Origin: Pachyseris speciosa
Taxonomy: Eukaryota > Cnidaria > Anthozoa > Scleractinia > Pachyseridae
Assembly: GCA_016490735.1 (NCBI GenBank)
Contig: JAEMWC010000157.1
Location: forward strand, 1,027,501 to 1,091,500
Length of the DNA stretch: 64,000 nucleotides
Direction of reading: 5' to 3'
Position 1 is the first letter of the stretch. Every line of letters starts with the position of its first letter. The notes beneath the pieces are model-generated. The model was not told the origin of the DNA. It worked only from the letters and a program-made list of their open reading frames with translations, and ran no database searches. The position numbers were made by a program, and so were the translations under genes. This document shows positions 43,232 through 64,000 of the stretch, in pieces.

Positions 43232-44509
43232 CAAAATTTTCGAATAATTCGAGAAAACCACCAGAATAATCTGCTTAATGTGAATCTCTCACAAGAACCT
43301 TGCCGCAAAGCTAGAGGTGAGATTTTGGCATATCGCTACGCTGGTATAAAATGACTCATATTTCAATTTCGCCCAAAAACCATTGCGCACACCACCTGGA
43401 GCTAACCGGTCATCTGAGAGGTGGCAAATGTAGTGCTTGGTCATATTGCTGTGTTTACACTTAAGCATTTACTGAGGTAAACGTTTACTGACTAAACCTT
43501 GGTGCATTTCTACCGTGTTTATACTGGCTCAAATAACCGAGGTAAACCTGCCATCAATCACGATAACTATCAAACAGAATTGGCGGCAAATTCTAATAAA
43601 ATCCATGCATGAAATGCCCGCGTTTATAGGAAGCTGCGGCTCTTGTAGTCCTCGCGTTTTATTTTCTTGTTCTTGAACAGCAAACTCGGGTATCAAGATT
43701 TCAGTGGCTCTTATGTTTGCAGCACCTTGAGAAGTCGAGGCGAAACCGATTGATCAGATTGATTTTGCTTCAAATTGGTCATGGCAGAGAAACCATACAA
43801 TTCTAGTTTGAAACCCTTATCATGGAAATTTCGCTGAAAATTGGTGGGAAGAGAACTTCAGAATATCGAGATGTACGCTCGATTACATTGTCCGAGTGGT
43901 TGGTCCGGATTTGCCATGATTCGTAGGTTGATCAAAAATAATTAATAATAATTTAATAATTAATAATTTAGAACTTATATAGCGCATTTTCCATGTGTAT
44001 ATGATCAAATGCGCTTTACAAGCAGATGAAATTGGAATTTGGAAACGTGAACACGAAGTCGAGAAAACGTGATCGAATGAGACTGACACCACGGGATGTG
44101 AAATACCATGCGTCCGCAAGCGGATATATCTGTCATCTCAACTTTGGTTACCGACCTAAACCATGCTGATCACAGGGTTAATCGAACGTTTACCTTGGTT
44201 AACTTTCTATTGTCTCGGGCGGCATTTATCATGGTTTCAGTTGGTGTTTACACACGCAAAATATTTACCTAGGTACAAATAGGTTCCATTTGGCAGTGGG
44301 TGTGTACACTGATAACGCACAGATGACGTCAAAACGTGGTGAGAACAAAGAAATACGCTATGAGCCGCGGGCAAGTGATGTAACTGATGTTCTTACCACG
44401 TTTTCACATCCTCCGTGCGCTATCAGAGTATGCGCGGCACGTACTGACAAATGGACTCGATGTTTTTCTACTTTCCTCCGCTTATGACGTCATTCGTGCT
44501 TCTGTACTT
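43232..44509. other. No gene; dispersed repeat fragments
   Basis: Contains TTAGAACTTATATAGCGCATTTTCC at about 43,967 with a matching GCGCTTTACAA end, and inverted fragments sharing GTTTACAC and ACCTAGGTA/TGAGGTAAAC motifs near 43,450-43,550 and 44,180-44,290. No coding exon recognised. Confidence 0.5.
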
Positions 44510-44680
44510 TAAGCCTGGTTTCCATTTGATCGCAGGCGATCGCAGATTGAAAAACCTTCTGCGATCGTCTGCGATCATATGGAAACATACTTCTGCGATC
44601 GTGATTGCAGATGATCGCAGGTTTCATCTTTTGCGATCGTCTGCAATCAAAGGCGATCAATTGCCATCGTGGAATCGTTG
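44510..44680. repeat. Element rich in GCGATCG/GATCGCAG palindromes
   Basis: At least eight GATCGCA or TGCGATC motifs in 170 bp, including CTGCGATCGTCTGCGATC and CTGCGATCGTGATTGCAG, starting with CTGGTTTCCATTTGATCGCAG. Probably a small inverted-repeat transposon. Confidence 0.6.
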
Positions 44681-44966
44681 TTCCAACGTTCACTATTATC
44701 AGAAAGACGCGAGGCCAAGACCGAACACGGCAGCGTTCGTAATGAGAAATCAATTATGGAATTTTGCGTGCTGCGAGTGTGTTTACAACTAGAACAGTGA
44801 AGATTTTTAAAAACACGAATACGCGCTATAAAAGGAAAAGCTCCGCCCCGTTTCATTTGCATTTTAGTTTTACTGCCCTTGCGAAATAACTAGGAATTCC
44901 TACGAATTTCCTAGGAAATCCTACGAATTCCTAGGAATGAGAGGTGTGAATTTTCACGGTAAATTC

Positions 44967-45240
44967 GGACTTGGAATTCCTAGGAATTCCCAGTTAAAAT
45001 AGTGCTTGTTCTCAATTCCCAGAAATTCCAAGGCCATATGGAACAGGACTTGGAATTCCTAGGAATTCCCAGTTAAAATAGTGCTTGTTCTCAATTCCCA
45101 GAAATTCCCAGGCCATATGGAACAGGACTTGGAATTCCTAGGAATTCCCAGTTAAAATAGTGCTTGTTCTCAATTCCCAGAAATTCCAAGGCCATATGGA
45201 ACAGGACTTGGAATTCCTAGGAATTCCCAGCTTTGCTGTT
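44967..45240. repeat. 79-bp tandem satellite with palindromic core
   Basis: Units start GGACTTGGAATTCCTAGGAA at 44,967, 45,046, 45,125 and 45,204. Each contains the palindrome GGAATTCCTAGGAATTCC. Related single motifs occur at 44,890-44,940 and 49,230-49,440. Confidence 0.95.
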
Positions 45241-45429
45241 ATAAGTGCTTAGGTTCCAAGTTCCTAGAAATTCCCAGAAATTCAAAGTCAGACATTCTAT
45301 CCAAAAATATATCCCAGAATTAAACCGTGAATTTTAAGCAGTTCTCCTAAGCATCTAAGACCATGTTAAAATAAGTCCTTTAGTGATGGAAGCAAAGGAT
45401 GAGACTGATTTGAAGTTGTCCAACAAATG

Positions 45430-45435
45430 TTTATT
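45430..45435 (-). terminator. Polyadenylation signal of microprotein gene
   Basis: AATAAA on the minus strand, 48 nt after the stop codon at 45,484-45,486. Confidence 0.55.
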
Positions 45436-45483
45436 TACAACTGGAACAAGATGAAAGGAAAAACGGCAAACAGTGGACTTAGC

Positions 45484-45956
45484 TTATTGATTTAATTTTT
45501 TGGTGCTGTTCAGGGAGCTTCCTTTCCTGTCCGCGGATGAGGTGATGTCAACAATGTCCTGCTCCAGCAGTTCTGTCTGAAAGAAAAATAAGATTTCGTC
45601 AGTGATCATTAGCAAATTACATGTAGCGTCATTCATTAACTAGAGTACTCAAGATAATTTATTAGACCCAGCGAATAACTGGCCTAAAGTTAACTCGATC
45701 TGTAGTTTTACAACCGTTAAATACTGACGATTCAAAGATCTCAAGATACGAACGTCCGCGGCCGCGATGGATCACAGGCTTCCCAAGCTCAAAATTCGAC
45801 TCTGCATCAGCTTGTTTATATAGAGAATTGTATGGGAAAGTCGCCGGTTTGTAAAAAAGTGTGTAAATAACTATCTAATCAGAAATAAAGTTTTCCTACC
45901 TCAAATGTGTCGCGTACTTGTCTCTTGTGCCGATTTTGAAGCCATTCTGACGCCAT
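45484..45956 (-). CDS. Predicted two-exon microprotein gene (49 residues)
   Basis: Not recognised by family. Exon 1 (45,900-45,956) begins with an ATG in good context (CTAAATGG) just after an in-frame stop and reads MASEWLQNRHKRQVRDTFE; the donor is GAG|GTAGGA. Exon 2 (45,484-45,576) follows a strong acceptor (CTTATTTTTCTTTCAG), joins in phase 0 and reads TELLEQDIVDITSSADRKG and on to NQ and TAA, with AATAAA 48 nt later. The product is small, hydrophilic and basic at first, then acidic and Ser-rich; no signal peptide or membrane segment. Exon 1 and its leader lie in the left arm of the large palindrome, so a mirror copy exists at about 47,617-47,673 on the plus strand without an evident exon 2. 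A longer open frame (45,896-46,159) overlaps in another frame and may be the leader or an alternative. Confidence 0.4.
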
Positions 45957-46340
45957 TTAGTGAAGTTTTTCGAAATCGTTGTCTCTCCTTCTAAAAGAAG
46001 TAGAAGGCAGACCACTCTATCGATCGCATCAATCGCTGGCCAGACGTCACTCCACAAATCGCTCTCTCCTCGAAAGGAAAAGTCCCGAATCGCGATAAAA
46101 CCAACAGTTCCATAAAGCCCAATAAATTTCACTCCATCTACGTGTGTTTCGGTGGTCAAAAGACTCGTGAAGAACGAAAAATTTGGCTTGAAGTTCGCCT
46201 CTTCGGCTTTCCTGAGATGCTTGTGACCGACCTCGCGACAACGGCCGTTAACGCAAGGTCAAGTAGCTGGTTTCTGATTGGTCCATTTGAATTAAGTCAC
46301 GCGCTGACAACACGACCCTCCACCGGAGGGAAAGGTACAT

Positions 46341-47030
46341 TAGGGCCATTTATACGGGAGGAAATAAGACGCGTCTTATCTAAGACGCGACTTAAATAGG
46401 ACGCGAACTGTACCGTTTATACCTTCGCGTCCTACATAAGACGTGAAGATCTCGTATAAATGGTTCGCGTCTTATTTTTGATACAGCCTCGCTTACCCAC
46501 CTAGATGAACGCTGTAGCAAGAAACAAAAGCGTACTGTCCTGTTATTTCTCAGAGATTTTTTTTCTTGTGAAGACCACGTTGTAGCATACAAAGAAATCA
46601 ACAGAAATCCGAGAAGAGTCGGAAGAAAGCAATATACGGATTGGTGCGACTGATGGCAGGTTAAAGAAGGAAGGTGCTGAATTCACTTTTGGCTCTCCCG
46701 GCCATCTTTTGCAAAGCTTTGCATCCAATTACGCTATCTAATCATTAGACAAGCTCATGTTTCTGTTGTTTTTATGCAAGCGCACTTGCAGTTCACGTCT
46801 TATTTAAGACGCGAAACCATTTATACGAGGAAGTTCACGTCTTAATTAAGACGCGGACAAAATAAGAACAGCTGAAAACCCTGTTCTAAGATAAGACGCG
46901 TCTTATGTAAGACGCGACTTAAACAAGACGCGAACGCTTATTTTGTACCATTTATACGATCAGTTCGCGTCTTATTTAAGTCGCGTCTTACATAAGACGC
47001 GTCTTATTTTCTCCCGTATAAATGGCCCTA
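46341..47030. mobile_element. 690-bp inverted-repeat transposon inside palindrome arm
   Basis: Ends TAGGGCCATTTATACGGGAG and its reverse complement. Subterminal repeats of TAAGACGCGTCTTA, CGCGTCTTAT and GTTCGCGTCTTA occur on both sides. The right palindrome arm preserves the empty site (GGTACATTTTGTCGCG), proving insertion after the palindrome formed. Confidence 0.9.
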
Positions 47031-47616
47031 TTTTGTCGCGAATCAAGTGTCACACTAGGGCTGCAGCTGGTTTGTAACCGTGACAGAGTTCACAACTATC
47101 AAGCAAATTTAGAACGATAACTATCTTATGCTGAAAATCTAATCTTATCGTTCTAAATTTGCTTGATAGTTGTGAACTCTGGCACGGTTACAAACCAGCT
47201 GCAGCCCTAGTGTGACACTTGATTCGCGACAAAATGTACCTTTCCCTCCGGTGGAGGGTCGTGTTGTCAGCGCGTGACTTAATTCAAATGGACCAATCAG
47301 AAACCAGCTACTTGACCTTGCGTTAACGGCCGTTGTCGCGAGGTCGGTCACAAGCATCTCAGGAAAGCCGAAGAGGCGAACTTCAAGCCAAATTTTTCGT
47401 TCTTCACGAGTCTTTTGACCGCCGAAACACACGTAGATGGAGTGAAATTTATTGGGCCTTATGGAACTGTTGGTTTTATCGCGATTCGGGACTTTTCCTT
47501 TCGAGGAGAGAGCGATTTGTGGAGTGACGTCTGGCCAGCGATTGATGCGATCGATAGAGTGGTCTGCCTTCTACTTCTTTTAGAAGGAGAGACAACGATT
47601 TCGAAAAACTTCACTA

Positions 47617-47673
47617 AATGGCGTCAGAATGGCTTCAAAATCGGCACAAGAGACAAGTACGCGACACATTTGA
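47617..47673 (+). pseudogene. Mirror copy of microprotein exon 1
   Basis: Right-arm counterpart of 45,900-45,956, with the same ATG and GAG|GTAGGA donor. No matching second exon was found downstream. Confidence 0.4.
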
Positions 47674-47959
47674 GGTAGGAAAACTTTATTTCTGATTAGA
47701 TAGTTATTTACACACTTTTTTTACAAACCGGCGACTTTTCCATACAATTCTCTATATAAACAAGCTGATGCAGAGTCGAATTTTGAGCTTGGGAAGCCTG
47801 TGGATGGATTAGACTTTGCCGCCGACGGCAGTTCAAGGAGCACTCTGTTACGCGATGATTTTGTTCTTTCAAGCTTTACTACGCTGTTGACAAGTTACGG
47901 GCTTTTATAATTTAAGAACTGTTCCTATTTGTAATAAAAGCGAGAGAGTATTTACTTAC

Positions 47960-48560
47960 CAAACACTTTCAAAATTCCTGCTTTTAATATAAATGGCTTG
48001 CCTGCCGCTATTAAATCGCTTGCCGGCTGATACATCCACGGTGATGCCTTCATTTCGTTCAACATCGGCGCCACAAACTTCAGTCTTTCATTTACTACAA
48101 TAACGCTGTTGTTATTCTCCTTCTAAACCACTCAAAACCCCATCTTCACGAACAATTATTCGCACTCTAGACCAAACGAAAAGAGAATTCAAACATGGGC
48201 GCCAAGAGGGAATGAATAGAAGTTCTTTGTTCAGTAAAAGCACGAGGATAGTCACGTGAAAATTCGCACACTATCATTGGCTGTTGCCGTGTAACATCCG
48301 CTGGACTGCTTGACTGGGGGCTTCAGGGAAATACGCTCTGTTCGCTTTCCAAGCGAATTATTCGGATCTCGGGGATGTGAGTCCAATTTCTGGCGAAGAT
48401 TTTGACGAAAACACACTTTATGAAGAGATGCATCTTCTGTTCGTGTAAAACATCCTTTAGATGTTTGTTGACGATCGTTATCGAGGAAGCGAAGAGTCGA
48501 ATGAGTTGGTGAAGGTGAGAAAAATCCGTCGTTAACTCTCGAGCTCGCTTTTACGTCCAT
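47960..48560 (-). CDS. Possible minus-strand gene fragments, unknown function
   Basis: Two protein-like stretches. Near 48,252-48,560 an ATG-started frame of 102 codons (MDVKASSRVNDGFFSPSP ...) is hydrophilic. At 47,960 to about 48,107 a frame reads VVNERLKFVAPMLNEMK, then WMYQPASDLIAAGKPF and ends at a very good donor (TTTG|GTAAGTAAAT). I could not connect the two with confident splice sites or find the following exon, and no family is recognised. Possibly the 5' part of a gene disturbed by the palindrome. Confidence 0.3.
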
Positions 48561-48746
48561 TTCATTTCAAAGAACGCGCAAGTTTCATGAGCTTTAATTA
48601 ATTCGGAAAAGTCACTGAGTAAATGCGTGACTTAAGGATTGTATTATATATATTTTATGTAATTGTCTGTTTGTCTTTATTAGGGCTATGTTGTGTTTAG
48701 TAACACTGTTTAGGCTTAGTCATAAATGTATCTCCTTGAGAGAATT

Positions 48747-49106
48747 AAAAGGTGATTTACAGTACGTACTGCGCAGTCTCAAGAGTTTGTTTACGATTTT
48801 TGTTTTGATTCATGTAAGACGTCACAAAATGTAATGTTTCGCAATCACTTACATGAAGTAAATTCAAAGTTCATGTCAACGGCCATTGTTGATGCAAAGC
48901 TTTTATGCTTCGTTCTTCCCGATATCACCAGAGAAAACAACTTCGTAGTTGTAAAAATCAAAGAAACAGTTGGGAAAAGAATTTAAAATGCCTCAACTAT
49001 AAGGTAAGTGGTTCGTAACGAATAACATCGATTCGAATTCCAACGTGTGAGCCTCACGAACATTGGGATGCTGAGACTGCAGTACGGACTGTAAATCACC
49101 TTTAAA
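48747..49106. mobile_element. MITE-like element, about 30-bp terminal inverted repeats
   Basis: AAAAGGTGATTTACAGTACG and, inverted at the other end, CGGACTGTAAATCACCTTTA; about 360 bp, no coding content. Confidence 0.8.
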
Positions 49107-49229
49107 GTCTTGATCTTAAAGAATCACAAAACTTTGCAGTCTTTTTTAACTAAAGTGGTGGAACTTTAAATTGATGTTGATTGACCTCCTAATTCTCAAA
49201 TTTGCATTTTGATGTCTCAGTTTACCATT

Positions 49230-49440
49230 GATTCCCAGACATTCCCAGCAATTCCAAATGCAATTTCTGTTTAGTCTTGGAATTTTTGGGAATTCCTAGG
49301 AATTCCAAGTTATTCCCAACTGGATAAGGAAGCATTCCCAGATATTCTAAGAAATTCCAAGCCGTTGGCTTTATCCTAATTTGCATGACTTGGAATTGTT
49401 TGGAATTCCTAGGAATTCCTAGGAATTTCAAGTTTTCTGG
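49230..49440. repeat. Dispersed GGAATTCCTAGGAATTCC motifs
   Basis: Palindromic GAATTCCTAGGAATTCC blocks and GAAATTCCAAG variants, related to the 79-bp satellite at 44,967-45,240 but not tandem. Confidence 0.7.
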
Positions 49441-49931
49441 GAATCCATTTCGCAAGGGTGTCACCATTATGCGATGGCGTAAGCAATTCATTTCAAATTT
49501 TAAAATTAGCGCCATAAATCGAAACGTTCAAACATTGGCATGGCAATTTCAGAACATACAAACCTCCACATATTCTTCCATGGCGATAAAAGTCACTGAG
49601 GAAGTCGAAAACAAGAAAGACACAAAATACCACAAACTTGTTGCTCAGAAGCCGTCTTTTATTCCACAAATTTTCACGGAGTTCTGTATGGGTCGACGGT
49701 TGATTGATAAATGATCCGAACGTACCTTTTAGGTACCGCTCCTTATAGATAGCGTCTTCGTGTTTAAAGATAAAAGCAAAAAGGCAAACGAGAGGGCAAA
49801 AATTGGAAAGAAATTCAAGATATCCCGGGAAGATGTGCATACAAAATTCCGTAGAGAACGAAAATGCTACCAGCTGGATTGGGACCATATTCTGTTCATT
49901 GAGAATTTTACAGTCTTGATTACTTGGGAGT

Positions 49932-50132
49932 TAGACTGCAAAACAGTCGGTTTTTAGTTTCGTTTTCTGAAGGCGCGATTTCTCGCGCGCTTTGAGCGCG
50001 AGCCTCACACGCCCGCAGCGTCTCTCGGTCTCTCCCCAGTCTCACTCTACGTTTTTTACCCTCGCTCCAGACCTTTCGCTTGACGAGACCTCGCATTCGA
50101 CCAACGCAAAAATACGGCTGTTTTGCAGTCTA
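49932..50132. mobile_element. MITE-like element (AGACTGCAAAACAG ends)
   Basis: TAGACTGCAAAACAGTCGG at the left and CGGCTGTTTTGCAGTCTA at the right, 201 bp. Confidence 0.8.
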
Positions 50133-50805
50133 CATGCGAGTGGACGCTACAGTAAACGAACTGTGGGGAGAGCTGACTTTGAGGAGTCGGTGGCGTCCAG
50201 TACCCTGCAAGCCGATAACACCTGACATGATCCATCTTCTAATTTGGTACACACTCACTCCTTGATTGAAAAGAATGAATGGAAAATATGTGTAAACTGA
50301 CCCCAAACTCGAGTTTAGTTCACATCTTCCACAAATTCCACAAATAAGATAGGCACAGCCAGGGGCGTGCTCTGCATTCGGAAAGCTTATTAGCGAACAA
50401 CTTTTGAAACGCGAAAACGTGGTTTTATCAACAAAGCGAATCCTCTCCGTCATAGCGATCACAACCCCAAATTTTCTTATTTCCAAGTTTTCTTATCACT
50501 ACAACTGAGAATACCCGACTCGTTTTGTCATATTTGATATGCATGTACCAGCCCTAATATTCCCCAACTTCCTTTTACTTTTTCGGAGTTATATAAACAA
50601 TTCTTCCCAAAACTTAAATGTTACTTTCCTTTTCAAAAATGCTGTCACGCGAAAACGTAAACGTGCTCTATAGCTAACTACAAATTTTTAAATTTGTCTA
50701 ACGAAAAGAAACTTTTTAGGACCAATCTGATTTTGAGAATCATAACATTTCGAGATACTTGTGTTGTATCTACATGAATAATAGCTATGAGGGAATATTC
50801 TGAGT
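50133..50805. other. No gene recognised
   Basis: Open frames overlap on both strands without domain or splice support. Confidence 0.45.
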
Positions 50806-51012
50806 TAGTATATACCACACAAGTGAATAGTGCTTTCCGCGCCCTCTGATTGGTTACTTCGGAGGTGATTTCCGACCGCTTGTCGGTATATTGCCGCTGG
50901 TTATTCAGCCTGTGCGGTATATACTAAAACAATTATTCACCTCACTGTCGGTAAAAGTGGTGGATATTAACATCCACCACTATTCACCTCCACTTCGGTG
51001 AATAATTGTTAA
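50806..51012. repeat. Dispersed repeat with hairpin
   Basis: TATATACCACACAAGTGAAT... and ...GCGGTATATACTAAAAC, followed by the hairpin GTGGTGGATATTAACATCCACCAC inside TTATTCACC repeats. Confidence 0.6.
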
Positions 51013-51246
51013 ATATTACTGATAAACGTGGTCGGTTCGAACAACCTGGAAACGTTTCTACTCCAGAAGAGAAACAAAAACGAGGGCTATTCATTGTCGT
51101 TACTTCGTCCGCAACTATTTTGTACATTTATTTTTTATGTCTGACTTGCTGTCGTTATAAGGTCAGTCTTGGCGAATCAGAATACATGTAGTTACAATGA
51201 GAATGAAGATATGAGAATCATATATTTGAACTGCGGAATAAAGAAA

Positions 51247-51418
51247 TGAATATGTGAATGATCATCGCAGTTATGAACACTACTTATGCAGTAGTGAAAA
51301 TAAAGCCTAAAAAATTCAGGCTTGTACGGGGTCCCATACAAGCCTGAATTTTTTCAGGCTTTATTTTCGTTTACTGCATAAGTAGTATTCATAACTGCGA
51401 TGATCATTCACATATTCA
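51247..51418. mobile_element. Foldback element, 172 bp, arms about 76 bp
   Basis: TGAATATGTGAATGATCATC... pairs with its reverse complement almost base for base; the centre is CAGGCTTGTACGGGGTCCCA. Confidence 0.9.
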
Positions 51419-52259
51419 ACAGTTACTATCTAAGAATGCTTCCAACACATTATCACTGACCAAGCTACTGGATCGGACGCTCTTTCTTTGACGGTTCGAC
51501 TTCGAAGTGTAATGTGTAACAGGATTAAACACCTATGAAGGGTTTTGATACTCCTGTCGTATCAGCAAAACTTCAAGACGGAAATCATCTTCAAACATCC
51601 ACACCCGACAACATCTTGCTTGGTTTGACGCAAATCCAGCACTTCATCATGAATATGGATTTAAAGACGCAACCAATCTCTGAGTGGGCGTGGAATTTTT
51701 CTTTGCTCATTAAAAAAAACTTGTTGTAGTTGTTATTCAGAACAGGCCCTGAGGAATTTTAAGGAAAAATGCTGGACCATTAATCACTTTTTAAAAATAG
51801 TTTCAATTTTGTGGCAGTACCGAGGTCTCTTTTCACATTTGTTTTACGAAATAACATCCTTAACCCCGTTTTGCATAGTGGGGAGGGGTTGGGGGTCATA
51901 TATTGCCCGAATTCATAAGTACTTTCCATAATTCAGTGAAAAAACAGGACAAAAATTGTCTACACAGTTTAATTTTAGAATTGTCTTAAGTTACTAATGG
52001 GGGTGGGGAGAGAGAGTGGCATTATATAAGAGCGCATGCAAACAAAATATAACTTGAGGGGGGGGGGGGGGAAGTGGGGTGCTCCTAATCTTCTCAACCT
52101 CCCATCCTCCAAAGAACGCAAGTATGTGAACACGTGGTGTACGTGAAAACGAAAGAGCTCCAACGAAAAAAACAAACAAACAAACAAACAAACAAACGGA
52201 TATTTTCTGGTATTTTTCAAGGCGGATCGTTTCACCGAATCCAAGTGCTGAACAGGTAG
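51419..52259. other. No gene recognised; G-run and CAAA repeats
   Basis: A run of 14 G lies near 52,057-52,071 and a short (CAAA)n tract near 52,172-52,198. The frame at 51,535-51,729 starts with ATG but has no support. Confidence 0.45.
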
Positions 52260-52425
52260 TAAAAAGTAAAGTAAAAGTAAAGTAATTTATTTAAGCTCGA
52301 TAACGTGGGGAATGGTTACCCAATCTCCCGAGCCGGGGCTCATGTAATAAACGCTCGAGCATTCCGGATCCAATTGGAATTTAGAAGTGCTGGTTTTTGA
52401 GGAGAGGGGAAAACCGGAGTACCCG

Positions 52426-52469
<44 letters not shown>

Positions 52470-52557
52470 AACCCACATATGACGTCGGGTTCGGGAATCG
52501 AACCCGGGCCACATTTGTGGAAGGCGAGTGCTCTCACCACTACGCCATCCCTGCTCC
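52260..52557 (-). mobile_element. tRNA-derived SINE (family 2), near full length
   Basis: Minus strand: head GCAGGGATGGCGTAGTGGTG with A box TAGTGGTGAGAG and B box GGTTCGATTCC (52,494-52,504), body with CTCCGAGAGGTTTTTCTCCG, tail of AAGT/AAAGT repeats. Further copies at 58,111-58,276 and 58,771-58,945. Confidence 0.8.
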
Positions 52558-53794
52558 CCTGGTAGTACAAGTGACAATACGAAATCTCCCACGAATTTTT
52601 AAGACCAGTTACAAGTTCATAAATCAATTTCCATCGTTTCAGCGTTATTTCTCGATGAAGAAGGGGATTTTTTTGAGATTTTCTGCGTTCGTTTTGGAGC
52701 ATGCCTTCTTCGGATCCTATATATCCAATATTTTTTTTTATTATTTCAACACAAAGAACACCTTTACAAGATCTTACATAACTAGGACTATGTATCCAAT
52801 ATGCTGTTTCTTTACAATAGTTAGTATGCGGCAGCCATTGTCAAGAAAAAATATTCAGGATAAATCGCCCATGAGAAGGGCCTCACCAACCTGGCTGTTG
52901 GGTGCAAATGAGGGGTGGCGAACGATCCTTAACAAGCGAGTGGCTGCTTCCATTTACATGGGTAAACTGGTAAGTCCACGGTCCGGGTCAACGGTAAACA
53001 AAATTCTCAGATCGAGATATTTTTGGAACCCAACCACCCCTACGACAAACAACACAAAAGGACAATCTGAACATAGGATTCGACTCACCACAACATGTTT
53101 ATTTGCTATAGCAAAGTAACACCAATATATTAAGCAAGATAACAATCGCGTTTCAGTTACAAGGTTTGTCGTAGCTTAGTCGCCTAAATACAGCTCACGC
53201 TAACAACAAACTATCAATTAGCAGTAAGACTTTCTTCTTCTAACTAAAGTGATAAACATACTTTTTTTCTTCTTCAAGAAACTTGAAAAACACAGCAAAT
53301 GAATTGAATGAGGTTTGGCTCACACTTCGTATTCCTTCTGCATCCCTACTTAAAAAGCCCGAACGTCTAAATTGTTTACCCAAAGCAACATTAATTGCCT
53401 TCATCACACAGTTATTTCATAATTTGATATGATAAAATCACGATACAACTCCTTGCTAATATTCCCTGGTCAGCGGCATTAACTCGTACAGTTGCCTGAT
53501 CACGTGACAAATTTTAGTCGGTAGTCGCGCTTAGACAAGTTTTTGTCAACAGACTAAATCAATCTTTGAGACAGCAAAGCCATTTTGTGATAAATGGTGT
53601 TACTACGTACGTCACTCTTATTGGATAACTTCGTGGTCGTCCAAACAATTTATCTTGCACGATTATGGGCTTAAATTTATCGGGATGGATAATCACTGAG
53701 TATAAGCCAGGAACTAATATACTTGTTCCACTGACTGAAAGCAATAAATGTGGCAGCGTTGGGCATAAAGGTTTCTTCAGAAACCGGGTACAAG
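52558..53794. other. No gene recognised; downstream of MTHFD1
   Basis: 3' flank of the MTHFD1 gene and beyond. The plus frame through 52,397-53,119 is partly SINE-derived. No further exon was found. Confidence 0.45.
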
Positions 53795-63781
<9,987 letters not shown>

Positions 63782-64000
63782 CTGAAACGGAGTGAGGAGA
63801 AATTATACAAAATATAGCCAATATCGATTGATCCGGGGATGAAAACATCACTTGGGGCGCACTTTTTGGGGATATGCCGCTAATTTATCTCCCTGTTTAG
63901 GATTAAGAGAGTAAGTGAAATAAGGTTTTCCAGCAAAAACGCATATTCTGAAAACGGTATAATCTTGGTGAAGATGACCTGAAAACAAGACGCTCGGAAT

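Larger units (their letters stand above)
45773..47803. repeat. Large near-perfect palindrome (arms about 658 bp)
   Basis: Left arm 45,773-47,120 and right arm 47,145-47,803 are reverse complements with very few mismatches around a 24-nt spacer. The left arm is interrupted by the element at 46,341-47,030; without it the arms are 658 and 659 bp. Confidence 0.95.

Noticed and set aside
49493..49888. 131-codon minus-strand frame and overlapping plus-strand frames
   Set aside because: Both strands are open with no recognisable domain or good splice sites; undecidable from sequence alone.
51535..51729. 64-codon plus-strand frame starting MKGFDTPVVS
   Set aside because: Reads plausibly but has no splice sites, repeat or domain to support it.
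52494..52557. Second tRNA-like gene
   Set aside because: Same reasoning; repeated with the same body at 58.1 and 58.8 kb, so it is a SINE head.

Overview
This is eukaryotic, intron-rich, AT-rich animal DNA. The genes have consensus GT-AG introns and AATAAA signals, and the intergenic space is packed with short inverted-repeat elements, tRNA-derived SINEs and microsatellites. The gene content (an Ig-Ig-TM-TIR receptor, C1-tetrahydrofolate synthase) and the repeats suggest a cnidarian, most likely a reef-building coral. That assignment is inference from pattern memory; no database search was possible.

Layout. 0-14 kb is mostly mobile-element debris. It holds a frame-broken tyrosine recombinase with a Myb/SANT tail (about 0.5-1.9 kb), a small three-exon gene candidate on the minus strand (2.8-3.3 kb), a 5'-truncated retrotransposon with reverse transcriptase and an endonuclease-like C-terminus (4.2-5.8 kb), several inverted-repeat elements, a displaced copy of an MTHFD1 exon (8.2 kb) and two satellite arrays (10.1-10.5 and 11.4-12.4 kb).

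14.3-42.0 kb holds two related plus-strand genes. Gene A (14,324-26,705) has a TATA box, a signal-peptide exon, three near-identical 303-nt Ig exons carried on tandem units of 3.5-3.9 kb, and a short terminal exon; it predicts a secreted multi-Ig protein. Gene B (30,264-42,009) encodes a signal peptide with a Cys-rich segment, a furin-like RQRR site, two Ig domains, a linker, a transmembrane helix and a cytoplasmic TIR domain, i.e. an IL-1R-like receptor layout. The Ig exon of gene A is a paralogue of the second Ig exon of gene B. Every confident intron in both genes is phase 1, so Ig exons can be added or skipped without breaking the frame. The two genes plausibly form a receptor plus soluble relative, with the Ig array as the evolving part.

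42-53 kb is repeat-rich. It contains a CA microsatellite, SINEs, a 79-bp palindromic satellite, and a long palindrome (arms about 658 bp, 45,773-47,803) that has a 690-bp element inserted in its left arm and that duplicates, in mirror image, the first exon of a predicted two-exon microprotein gene. 53.8-63.8 kb carries the last 14 coding exons of an MTHFD1-type C1-tetrahydrofolate synthase gene on the minus strand, covering the C-terminal part of the formyltetrahydrofolate synthetase domain; its 5' part lies beyond the window.
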